A stretch of 24,463 nt of DNA from the NCBI GenBank assembly GCA_039194995.1, contig JBCCVR010000112.1, forward strand, positions 1 through 24,463, written 5' to 3'. Source of the DNA: CCY15215 sp039194995 (GTDB taxonomy: Bacteria > Cyanobacteriota > Cyanobacteriia > Cyanobacteriales > Spirulinaceae). The position numbers were made by a program, and so were the translations under genes. Positions 1 through 6,361 of this stretch are shown here, in pieces. Within the stretch, counting starts at the first letter, position 1; each line of letters begins with the position of its first letter. The notes beneath the pieces were generated by a model. It was not told the DNA's origin. It ran no database searches and saw nothing but the letters and a program-made list of their open reading frames with translations.

Positions 1-320
1 AGGAAAAAATTGATGTATTTATAATAGATTAAAACCAGCAAGTCTAAGGCAATGATGATTATTGACAGTAATCGTGCTTGCTTTTTGGGCAACTTTAAAA
101 TTGCACTGACTGCAAGATAATTAAGGGTTATTTCAGTAACAAAGATAATAAAACTATAACGCGCTGCATTCCAAAAGAGTGTTAATGATAAAATAGCTAA
201 AAGATATGAGTCTCCCCTAGGAAACCAAAATCCCATTTTTTTAGCTAAAAATCTGATTGTGAATAATGGTACCGCCAATAATAGTAAAATCCACCAAAAG
301 GAGAATTCTGTAAAATTCAT
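1..320 (-). CDS. MBOAT-family O-acyltransferase, N-terminal fragment (runs off the left edge)
   Basis: The first 106 codons are visible from an ATG at 318-320; the gene continues beyond base 1. The translation is strongly hydrophobic, starts MNFTEFSFWWILLLL and reaches LVLIYYKYINFF at the edge. A hydrophobic N-terminus, an aromatic turn (LFWNAARYS) and a basic stretch (KLPKKQAR) followed by a helix ending in YKYxNFF is how AlgI/MBOAT membrane acyltransferases begin. Such enzymes transfer acyl groups to exopolysaccharides, peptidoglycan or proteins. The catalytic His region lies outside the window, so substrate and activity cannot be judged. It lies 126 bases downstream of the dacB-like gene on the same strand. 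No good ribosome-binding site is visible. The family call rests on N-terminal resemblance only. Confidence 0.6.
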   Translation of the reverse strand, partial: MNFTEFSFWWILLLLAVPLFTIRFLAKKMGFWFPRGDSYLLAILSLTLFWNAARYSFIIFVTEITLNYLAVSAILKLPKKQARLLSIIIIALDLLVLIYYKYINFF

Positions 321-446
321 AAGTCTTAAAACTTTTGTAGAAGTTGTTCTGGGATTTAAGTTTGATGGGAGATAAAATACACCGTGAATTTTATCACATT
401 TTTATCCCAATCTCATTTTTTTTTGTAAATTTTAATATCCTTCAAC
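321..446. other. AT-rich spacer with an 8-bp inverted repeat
   Basis: This spacer separates the dacB-like gene from the MBOAT fragment. GATAAAAT at 371-378 and ATTTTATC at 388-395 form a perfect 8-bp stem with a 9-base loop. The stem is AT-rich and has no clear U-run behind it on the minus strand, so a terminator or operator role is only possible. Confidence 0.3.
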
Positions 447-1913
447 TTAATAACTGCAAAATTGCAATTTTCTCAAAGCTAAAACAATGCGATCGATCGC
501 TTCTCGCTGTTCTCGTACCGAGCGATCGGAGCGATTTATAATGATGCTAAAGACAAGGGGTTGATATTCGGGAACGTCTAAATACCCCGATAGTGCAGAA
601 ACTCCCGTCATCGTTCCCGTTTTGGCTTGCATCATTTCTCGAACGGCGGTATTTTGAAAGCGATTCCGCAAGGTGCCGTTAACACCTGCAACGGGTAAAG
701 ACTCGCGATAAATTTCTGCTTGTGGCGATCGCGCCATACTCTGCAACGTTTGCACGATTGCTTCGGGACTGAGAAAATTATGCCGAGAAAGCCCAGAACC
801 GTCCGCAAGTCGATAACCGCTAGAATCTACACCTAACGCTGTTAAGGCAGCTTCTAGGGCTTCTAAAGGGGAACTGGAGGAATATTCTCCGAGTAACTGC
901 AAAAGTGCTTCGGCATACAAGTTATTACTAGATTGATTGGTTTCGCGAATTAACAGTTCTAGGGGAGGAGATTCTATGGCTAGAATTGGCTGTTTTGCCT
1001 TCTGAATTTGAGGACGATCGCTAATTTGGGTTTGCGCGATCGCGATCGATTCAATTTCTAACAATTCGCGAAAGGTGTCGAGAAAGTAGCGCGAGGGATC
1101 TAAAATCGCCATTCCCCAACGAGGAGGATTGGCATTCACGGCAAGTTGTCCGGTAACATTGAGTACGGGTTGTCCAAATTTTCTGTTAATTCTAAGCGTA
1201 TAAGATCCATTTTTAGAACCCGTTCGCGTCTGATTGTTAAATTGCCATTGTCGTGCCGCGATCGCGTCTTCCCATTCTAATCTTAACGATTGTCCTTGTT
1301 GTTGGGGAGATAAAGTTAAATAAAAAGCATTTTCATTCAAAATCAACCGATTTACCCCAGGACCATAAAAAAAGTTGAGATCGGAATGTTCCCAGGTTGG
1401 ATTCCGAATTGTTGACGAAAATGGGACATCTTCTACAATTAATTCATCGATGCTTTCTATGCCGCGATCGCGCAGTTGTCGTGCAACTTCTTGTAACGTT
1501 TGACTCGTCAAACTAGGATCGCCTTTCCCCACAAGATGCAAGCGATTTAATGCAGGAGCATTGCCCCTTGCATAAATGGGAGTCAGAATGCGATAATCTG
1601 CCCCAAATTGGTGTAAAGTTCCTGCTGTTGTTAATAACTTGACATTGGAGGCGGGAACGAAATGAGAACGAGAATTGAGCGCGTATAATGACGCATCAGA
1701 ATTTAAGGGTTGTACGAGAATGCCCCAACGCGATCGCTCGAATTCCGGACTCTTGATAATTTGTTCGATTGCTGTCGGAAGTGCCTCCGGACAAATAACT
1801 TCCTCTGCCTTTACCGCAGTCGTAAAGTTACTCCAAGATGTTAACGCCAATATTGTTAAATATTGGGCTTGACGACTGAAACGAGAAATCATTAAGAGAA
1901 TACAGCGACTCAC
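447..1913 (-). CDS. dacB: D-alanyl-D-alanine carboxypeptidase/endopeptidase, PBP4 (DacB, peptidase S13) family
   Basis: A 488-residue low-molecular-weight penicillin-binding protein that trims or cleaves peptidoglycan cross-links in the periplasm. All three active-site motifs are present: SxxK as S89-N-V-K92, SxN as S329-N-N331 and KTG at 431-433. The S13 landmark ADGSGLSR sits around residues 370-377. Residues about 10-35 form a hydrophobic signal sequence (YLTILALTSW). The large insertion between SxxK and SxN (about 235 residues) is typical of PBP4 and distinguishes it from DacA. The longest reading starts at GTG 1911-1913; an in-frame ATG at 1890-1892 (residue 8) is equally possible, and neither has a convincing ribosome-binding site. 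It starts 27 bases after the NfeD-like gene, so the two are probably cotranscribed. Confidence 0.93.
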   Translation of the reverse strand: MSRCILLMISRFSRQAQYLTILALTSWSNFTTAVKAEEVICPEALPTAIEQIIKSPEFERSRWGILVQPLNSDASLYALNSRSHFVPASNVKLLTTAGTLHQFGADYRILTPIYARGNAPALNRLHLVGKGDPSLTSQTLQEVARQLRDRGIESIDELIVEDVPFSSTIRNPTWEHSDLNFFYGPGVNRLILNENAFYLTLSPQQQGQSLRLEWEDAIAARQWQFNNQTRTGSKNGSYTLRINRKFGQPVLNVTGQLAVNANPPRWGMAILDPSRYFLDTFRELLEIESIAIAQTQISDRPQIQKAKQPILAIESPPLELLIRETNQSSNNLYAEALLQLLGEYSSSSPLEALEAALTALGVDSSGYRLADGSGLSRHNFLSPEAIVQTLQSMARSPQAEIYRESLPVAGVNGTLRNRFQNTAVREMMQAKTGTMTGVSALSGYLDVPEYQPLVFSIIINRSDRSVREQREAIDRIVLALRKLQFCSY

Positions 1914-1940
1914 ACTAAATCAACATATAAATACTAAAGA

Positions 1941-2435
1941 TTATTCCTGAAAAAAATGTTCTGGAGCAACAATTAAAGTATTTCCTTCCCGACGCAGCAC
2001 AATAACTTTTTGTTGGGGTGCGATCGCTTCTGTCTGATTTTCGCACTGTGCTTGCCAAGAAACGCCCTCATAGAGAACCCTGCCGCCATCACCTGGTATA
2101 ATCTCTGTAATGGTTTTCGCTTCTGTTGCTACGGGTAGCTCGAATTGCTTCCGCCGTAATAGGATCGGACGCACCCAAAGTAAACAAGCTGTAGAAAGCC
2201 CCACCCAGTACGCAAGCTGATAGCGAAAAACAAAAAAGATTTGCACCCCTAAGATATTAATACGAGCATAACGCCAAGCAAAGACCGCCACTAAAAGCGC
2301 GATCGCCCCCGGAATTAGGGACAAAAAGCGATAGGATCGTTTCTTGGCGATCGGTAAAAACAACTCCGCCGAACACAAAGCAATGCCGAGTATTGCCCAA
2401 AATAATGCCGAACGATCGATGAATAGCCAACTCAC
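1941..2435 (-). CDS. NfeD-like integral membrane protein
   Basis: A 164-residue protein with three or four hydrophobic segments in its first 95 residues (for example ALFWAILGIALCSAELFLP and LSLIPGAIALLVAVFAW). A soluble C-terminal domain of about 60 residues follows, with GDGGRVLYEGVSWQAQ and VIVLRREGNTLIV. That domain matches the small OB-fold of NfeD-like proteins, which usually partner SPFH/stomatin-type membrane proteins; no SPFH gene is next to it here. The start is a GTG at 2433-2435 (GTG AGT TGG). It lies just upstream of the dacB-like gene in the same direction, which hints at an envelope role, but that is inferred from position only. Confidence 0.75.
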   Translation of the reverse strand: MSWLFIDRSALFWAILGIALCSAELFLPIAKKRSYRFLSLIPGAIALLVAVFAWRYARINILGVQIFFVFRYQLAYWVGLSTACLLWVRPILLRRKQFELPVATEAKTITEIIPGDGGRVLYEGVSWQAQCENQTEAIAPQQKVIVLRREGNTLIVAPEHFFQE

Positions 2436-2545
2436 GGGATCGATACCAAATTAGAGGAAGTATAGAATCTTACTGTTATTTTGCCCGCATTTTTCTAGAT
2501 TGCGATCGCCATAAAAAAAATAAGTAAAACCCGATAAAAATATAA

Positions 2546-2576
2546 AAAAGTACAAGGCAATAAGCCTTGTACTTTT
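2546..2576 (-). terminator. Rho-independent terminator of tRNA-Glu
   Basis: A perfect 13-bp inverted repeat, GCCTTGTACTTTT read on the minus strand, has arms at 2546-2558 and 2564-2576 and a 5-base loop. On the minus strand it runs into TTTTTTATATTTTT. It begins 16 bases downstream of the tRNA 3' end. Confidence 0.88.
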
Positions 2577-2591
2577 CATATGTATCTTTCA

Positions 2592-2664
2592 TACCCCCAA
2601 GGGAATTCGAATCCCTGTCGCCTCCGTGAAAGGGAGGTGTCCTAGGCCTCTAGACGATGGGGGC
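2592..2664 (-). tRNA. trnE: tRNA-Glu(UUC)
   Basis: The 73-base minus-strand sequence begins GCCCCCATCGTCTAGAGG and folds as a cloverleaf. The acceptor arms are GCCCCCA and TGGGGGT (G1-U72 wobble) with discriminator A. The anticodon stem CCTCC/GGAGG encloses a loop with anticodon TTC, and the T-arm contains GGGATTCGAATTCCC. CCA is not encoded. In cyanobacteria Glu-tRNA serves both translation and tetrapyrrole (chlorophyll, bilin) synthesis through glutamyl-tRNA reductase. It is a single tRNA with its own promoter and terminator. Confidence 0.97.
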
Positions 2665-2707
2665 TTGGTTATTGGTTTGTTGTCTAGAAAAATTTCAGAC
2701 ATTTGTT

Positions 2708-2736
2708 AATATAGCGAATATTCTCGAGCTTGTCAA
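2708..2736 (-). promoter_or_regulatory. Sigma-70-type promoter of tRNA-Glu
   Basis: On the minus strand TTGACA (2731-2736) is followed after 17 bases by TATATT (2708-2713), close to consensus. Predicted transcription starts near 2701, about 37 bases before the mature tRNA 5' end. The leader contains two heptamer copies, TTGGTTA and TTGGTTT (plus strand 2665-2678). Confidence 0.82.
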
Positions 2737-2764
2737 GGAAATTTCTCAAAATTGCTTTTCCCGC

Positions 2765-3310
2765 CTAGTTTTGCCCCATCCTCCATTGGTTCAAACGCTG
2801 TTGTGCCTTGGGATCGAGGGAGCTGAATAAAAATCTTCCGGCCGGTCTTTTGGGTCGGGGCTTTTGTTTAATTCTCTGTTGCGTCCCTCTAACCGCGATC
2901 GCGAGTTCTCTAACGGACATTAACTCGGCACCATATCCTCGCACGGTTTGCTGCTGGATTCCATCGGATGTGGCGACAATCAAACGGCGATCGAAGCGAT
3001 CGGCACTACGAGAGAAAGAGGCACAATATTTTTCAATGTAGGTATCGGCCGTTTGAGCGAAATCCGTGTAATAGGCGGACAAATGTTCGGTATGCGGTTC
3101 GCGATAGCCCGGAGTTTTGCTGGCATAAGCATCAAACACAACGGAGGTTTGCCAATTTTGCCAAGCCGCATAATTAATCAAAGATTCGATTAGCTGCCGT
3201 CTAGCGGCTTCTAAGCTCTCGCCATCGCGGAGTTGTTGCAGTTCCGACCAAGTGCCGATGGCATTATAGCCATCCACAAGCAAGAGAGTGAGTTTGGAGG
3301 ATAGAGACAT
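2765..3310 (-). CDS. NYN-domain ribonuclease, YacP/Rae1-like
   Basis: A 181-residue protein with a PIN-like NYN nuclease fold. Acidic positions typical of the family are visible: D13 in LLLVDGYNAIG, D60 in VVFDAY, D89 in QTADTYIEKY and D116 in VATSDGIQQ. Bacillus Rae1 (YacP) is a ribosome-associated endonuclease that cuts mRNA during translation; a similar role is inferred. The ATG at 3308-3310 was chosen because GGAAAA precedes it and because a probable promoter has its -10 box over the upstream in-frame TTG (3344-3346), which would otherwise extend the protein by 12 residues. The C-terminus is basic and Pro/Gln-rich (QQRIKQKPRPKRPAGR), suiting RNA or ribosome binding. It is divergent from the rhomboid gene. 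Confidence 0.85.
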   Translation of the reverse strand: MSLSSKLTLLLVDGYNAIGTWSELQQLRDGESLEAARRQLIESLINYAAWQNWQTSVVFDAYASKTPGYREPHTEHLSAYYTDFAQTADTYIEKYCASFSRSADRFDRRLIVATSDGIQQQTVRGYGAELMSVRELAIAVRGTQQRIKQKPRPKRPAGRFLFSSLDPKAQQRLNQWRMGQN

Positions 3311-3345
3311 AGTATTTTCCAGTTTGTAGCACGATGTTGCAAGCA

Positions 3346-3375
3346 ATTGTATTCCCAGATGTCAACTAATGTTAA
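3346..3375 (-). promoter_or_regulatory. Putative sigma-70-type promoter of the NYN ribonuclease gene
   Basis: On the minus strand TTAACA (3370-3375) and TACAAT (3346-3351) are separated by 18 bases. Transcription would start near 3339, about 29 bases before the chosen ATG. Each hexamer matches consensus at five of six positions. The call rests on sequence alone. Confidence 0.5.
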
Positions 3376-3458
3376 CAATAATTTAGGGTTTTCGACCCAC
3401 CGGGATTCGCAAACAAATTTGTTAGGCTAAAAAAGAAATACGCAGCGATCGCCGAACC

Positions 3459-4109
3459 ATGAGCAACCCAGAGGAAAAATCAATTACTGGTACGTTAAAA
3501 ACCCAATTTTTCATATTGGGAACCTTCGTCGCAATTTTTTGGATTCTGTTAATTATCGACCACACTTCCCTCAGTTGCTTCCTTGCTAATGCCGCTCGCG
3601 TGGGAAGATGCAGTTTGAGGGGCATCGGGCAGTGTAGTTTGGGTCAGTATGGCATTATCCCCCACAACCCCATCGGACTGAGGGGAATTCTCTTCGCACC
3701 GTTTCTACATGGGGGTTTTGGGCATTTAATCGCCAATACCATCCCCTTTTTAGTCTTGGGGTGGTTCGTCATGCTACAAGAGACCAACGATTTTTTTATT
3801 GTCACGGCGATCGTGATGATTGTCGCCGGACTGGGGACGTGGGTATTCGGTCAGCCTTGCTCGTTCCACATCGGTGCGAGTAGCTTAATTTATGGCTACC
3901 TTGGCTTTCTCCTGTTTCGAGGGTACTACGAACGCAATTTTACTTCGATCGCCCTCTCAATTTTGGTATTCTTTATGTATGGTGGGGTCATCTGGGGGAT
4001 TTTACCCTCTCAACCGGGCATTTCTTGGCAGGGTCATATGTTCGGCTTCATTGGTGGTATTATTGCGGCTCGTTTCATTGGCAAAGCTAGGCGCGCTTTA
4101 CGGGGATAA
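3459..4109 (+). CDS. Rhomboid-family intramembrane serine protease
   Basis: A 216-residue polytopic membrane protein. The catalytic dyad is visible: Ser141 in HIGASSLIYGYLGF (GxSx motif) and His193 in WQGHMFGFIGG. The supporting HGGFGHLIAN motif of rhomboid helix 2 is at residues 84-93. Hydrophobic segments at about 16-34, 92-108, 112-130, 140-155, 163-182 and 190-207 fit a six-helix rhomboid core. It should cleave transmembrane segments of other membrane proteins; the substrate is unknown. The first ATG is used; no clear ribosome-binding site precedes it. The stop codon overlaps the next gene in TAATG, so translation of the two is probably coupled. Confidence 0.88.
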   Translation: MSNPEEKSITGTLKTQFFILGTFVAIFWILLIIDHTSLSCFLANAARVGRCSLRGIGQCSLGQYGIIPHNPIGLRGILFAPFLHGGFGHLIANTIPFLVLGWFVMLQETNDFFIVTAIVMIVAGLGTWVFGQPCSFHIGASSLIYGYLGFLLFRGYYERNFTSIALSILVFFMYGGVIWGILPSQPGISWQGHMFGFIGGIIAARFIGKARRALRG

Positions 4110-4351
4110 TGGCCAAAAAACAGAAGTTTCCTCACCTCTTGGGATCGAAATGGACGGCGACGCAAAAAACCTTCGGTTGGCGGCATTTCCAAGTCGTCAA
4201 CCGTAAAAATGAAGGGGATTGGGTGTTTGCAGAAATGGTGGCTTCGTGCGATCGCACCGTTCGTTTTTGGATTAATGCCCAACAGTTAAAAAACGACTCC
4301 CTATGGGAAGCGGGTTGGAAAACGTTACAGGAAATGCAGGACGGGACTTAG
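4109..4351 (+). CDS. Small Trp-rich protein, TIGR02450 family
   Basis: An 80-residue protein with five Trp (GSKWTA, GWRHFQV, GDWVFAEM, FWINAQQL, LWEAGW) that matches the conserved TIGR02450 family of unknown function, found in cyanobacteria and marine proteobacteria. Length and motif order (LxGSKWT, followed by HF and WV.EM) fit the whole family. Its ATG shares one base with the TAA of the rhomboid gene, and GGGG lies four bases upstream of the ATG. No function is known, and the coupling to rhomboid is the only hint available. Confidence 0.82.
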   Translation: MAKKQKFPHLLGSKWTATQKTFGWRHFQVVNRKNEGDWVFAEMVASCDRTVRFWINAQQLKNDSLWEAGWKTLQEMQDGT

Positions 4352-4486
4352 GAAATTTTCTCAATTCTAAACACACATGACAACGGATATTCTTTTTAAT
4401 GTTTGTATGTCAGTCTTTACGGTATGACTTTCTTTGGGTTAAGTAGCTAGACAAATTAATTGCATAGTCAGTGCCAAGGAGCAATC
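4352..4486. other. Convergent spacer without a recognisable gene
   Basis: This stretch lies between two convergent genes. The only structure seen is a 7-bp inverted repeat, GAGCAAT (4479-4485) and ATTGCTC (4494-4500), that encloses the stop codon of the DUF4157 gene. It lacks a U-run, so it is not called a terminator. Confidence 0.3.
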
Positions 4487-5074
4487 CTACTGCATTGCTC
4501 TCCGACCCATCACATCCGCTTCTTGCTCCAAGTGGCGATCGTCATTCACGCTATGGCCATTAATCTCGGTCGTCGGTCGAACTCGTCCCTGCATCTGCTG
4601 TACCACATGCCATGCCTCGTGGGGTAGATGTTGCTCTTGTCTGGGTGCAACTTCGATCGCTTTGCCTTGGGTGTAGGCATGGGCGTTGACTTGGGCGGGT
4701 TTGGGAGAGTTGTAGTTCACTCGAACCCCCGAAAGGTCAAAGCCCGACATATTTTCTATACCGGTTTTGAGGCGATCGGGCAACCCAGTTTGATTCGGTT
4801 GGGAGGCTTCGCTTGCCCCTTCCACGCTCTCTCTTTGGACGATTCCAGAATCGGATCGTCCTTGCGCTTCGATCTCACCACCCGAGAGTCTCTCAAAACT
4901 CGGCGACTTCGCCAATAACTGGGAAGCCGTTCGACCGAAACGCGTTCCCACCGAAGGCAGAACGGTCTCGCCGATCTCTCGCGGGTTCTCTGCGCGTTGT
5001 AACGAAAAAAATGAATCTGAGGCTGTTTTCTTTGCTTCTTTGGGATTCCGGTCTTTGTATCTTCTCTCGTACAT
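4487..5074 (-). CDS. DUF4157 (eCIS-associated) protein with HExxH motif
   Basis: A 195-residue protein made of a disordered leader (1-100) and one DUF4157 domain (about 98-195). The domain shows GLPDRLKTGIENMSGFDL, HAYTQGKAIEV, the zinc-metalloprotease-like helix HEAWH at 152-156 and a distal ExEAD (HLEQEADVMG, E185) as likely third ligand. DUF4157 is a marker of cargo proteins of extracellular contractile injection systems. The ATG at 5072-5074 is chosen because AAAAAGGAAA lies upstream and because its N-terminus then matches the neighbouring 367-residue protein (MYERR.KDR versus MHERK.RER, then VGTRFGRTA at 42-50). Reading up to 5170 adds 32 unlikely residues. The protein ends directly after DUF4157, with no toxin domain attached, so it may be a processing protease or a cargo remnant. 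Confidence 0.85.
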   Translation of the reverse strand: MYERRYKDRNPKEAKKTASDSFFSLQRAENPREIGETVLPSVGTRFGRTASQLLAKSPSFERLSGGEIEAQGRSDSGIVQRESVEGASEASQPNQTGLPDRLKTGIENMSGFDLSGVRVNYNSPKPAQVNAHAYTQGKAIEVAPRQEQHLPHEAWHVVQQMQGRVRPTTEINGHSVNDDRHLEQEADVMGRRAMQ

Positions 5075-5141
5075 GTTAATAATTTCCTTTTTTCCGGTTG
5101 AGTGCGATCGGATTGGCCCATCTCGGTTGATGGGGGTTGGA

Positions 5142-5174
5142 GATAGTGCGACTTGCCTTTGCGATCGCACTATC
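5142..5174 (-). other. Hairpin between the two cargo-like genes
   Basis: GATAGTGCGA (5142-5151) and TCGCACTATC (5165-5174) form a perfect 10-bp stem with a 13-base loop in the 120-base spacer. No U-run follows. It could stabilise mRNA, attenuate transcription or bind a regulator; the sequence does not decide. Confidence 0.45.
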
Positions 5175-5194
5175 CCGCAAGGGGCGATCGGGCT

Positions 5195-6298
5195 TTACGC
5201 TTTTTGCCATTTGGATGCCACGACCCTGTCCGCTTTAGTATTCGCGACTGGATCTACTAAGGATGGGGTTCGTCCTCCTTTACCTACGCCATTATTTGTC
5301 AATGCCGTGTTCTGGTTAGAAGTGGCAAGGGTTTTGGACACTCCTGTCCCGTATCCGTAGTTGGTTGTAAATGACCAGCCTGTAGTCCATTCTTGGTAGT
5401 TGAGATAGTACGGGTTCTTCTCGTCGCCGTTCTTCAAGGCGATCATCCACATGCAAAATTCCATGGTGCCACTGCTCCTCGTCAAACGCTTGTCACCCAC
5501 TTCCCAAGGAATGGGGCTATAAGGTTGATCGTCTAACGCTGTAGCCCGAGTTTGGTTTGTCGCCGTGTATGCTCGACAATCGCCATTATCATACCAAGGG
5601 ATTTGCCCTTGGTCTCCATCTCGCGTTGCCCCCGAAACGCTGTAAACAGATTTCCAAGTTGTTCCTTTTGAATCTTTGTAGTAATTAAGTTCACTATCCT
5701 TGTACAGGGTTTGGATGGTGCCGAGTGTCCATTGCTGGGCTTTCACATTCGTTCCACCCGTTGCCTGCGCGCTTCCCGTCATGTCGAATGTTTCACTATC
5801 CACACTTACGTAATTAGCACCGGGGGTAATTGCGTCGTCCCCCCCTAATGTGGTATTAAATGCTGTTGAGGTAAAAGTAACGGCGGCGCGCTGGAGAGGC
5901 GAGTTCGACGGGGGTGGAGAGAACCGTTCTTTACCTTTCTCCTGACTTTTGGGGGTCTGCAGACTCGTTTTCCGTTCGGGTAGCCTTTGCAGGGCGATTG
6001 ATTTCGCTTGTGCCCCCTTTTCCTCCCCTGCCCGCGCTAACCGCTTGTTTTCATGGAGTTGTAGGGTTACAGCCGGCTTCCAGGGCGCAGCCTCTTCTTG
6101 CCTCTGAACGGGATTCTCCGCAGGGCGCGGCTTTGCTTCCAACATTTGAGTAGCTGTTCGACCGAAACGCGTTCCCACCGCAGCGACTGGGGATGATTCC
6201 CTAGGCATCGATTCCGAATGATTTGGCGGAAAATCAGCATCCGATCGGGCCTTTTCCGCGACAGGGTTTCCTCGTTCTCGGCGTTTTCTTTCATGCAT
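5195..6298 (-). CDS. Putative eCIS cargo/effector protein of unknown fold
   Basis: A 367-residue protein of three parts. A leader (1-55) matches that of the neighbouring DUF4157 protein, with VGTRFGRTATQML at 41-53. A charged, probably disordered linker (56-135) carries repeated QR pairs (PVQRQ, ALQRLP, PLQRA). A C-terminal region (140-367) is rich in Thr, Ser, Gly, Tyr and Trp and looks all-beta, with WTLGTIQTLYKD, IPWYDNGDCRAYT, FCMWMIAL and YLNYQEWTTGWSF. I do not recognise this last domain; no transmembrane segment or known catalytic signature is seen. The ATG at 6296-6298 has TAGGAGC upstream at 11-base spacing; the ATG 11 codons further up would bury that site. Its position after an Afp15-like ATPase and before DUF4157 suggests a cargo protein, which is inference. 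Confidence 0.7.
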   Translation of the reverse strand: MHERKRRERGNPVAEKARSDADFPPNHSESMPRESSPVAAVGTRFGRTATQMLEAKPRPAENPVQRQEEAAPWKPAVTLQLHENKRLARAGEEKGAQAKSIALQRLPERKTSLQTPKSQEKGKERFSPPPSNSPLQRAAVTFTSTAFNTTLGGDDAITPGANYVSVDSETFDMTGSAQATGGTNVKAQQWTLGTIQTLYKDSELNYYKDSKGTTWKSVYSVSGATRDGDQGQIPWYDNGDCRAYTATNQTRATALDDQPYSPIPWEVGDKRLTRSSGTMEFCMWMIALKNGDEKNPYYLNYQEWTTGWSFTTNYGYGTGVSKTLATSNQNTALTNNGVGKGGRTPSLVDPVANTKADRVVASKWQKA

Positions 6299-6361
6299 TT
6301 TGAATGTTGCTCCTATAACGAAACATGTCAAAAATTTGCCAATTGGGCGCTTGCACCCGCA

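Noticed and set aside
344..541. 65-codon plus-strand open frame at the left edge
   Set aside because: It overlaps the 3' end of dacB antisense and is composed of low-complexity AT-rich codons.
3344..3346. TTG start 12 codons upstream for the NYN ribonuclease
   Set aside because: It falls in the predicted -10 box and has no ribosome-binding site; the ATG at 3310 is better placed.
5075..5170. Upstream extension of the DUF4157 gene by 32 codons
   Set aside because: The ATG at 5074 has a ribosome-binding site and restores the leader match with the neighbouring protein; the extension is unlike anything and crosses the hairpin at 5142-5174.
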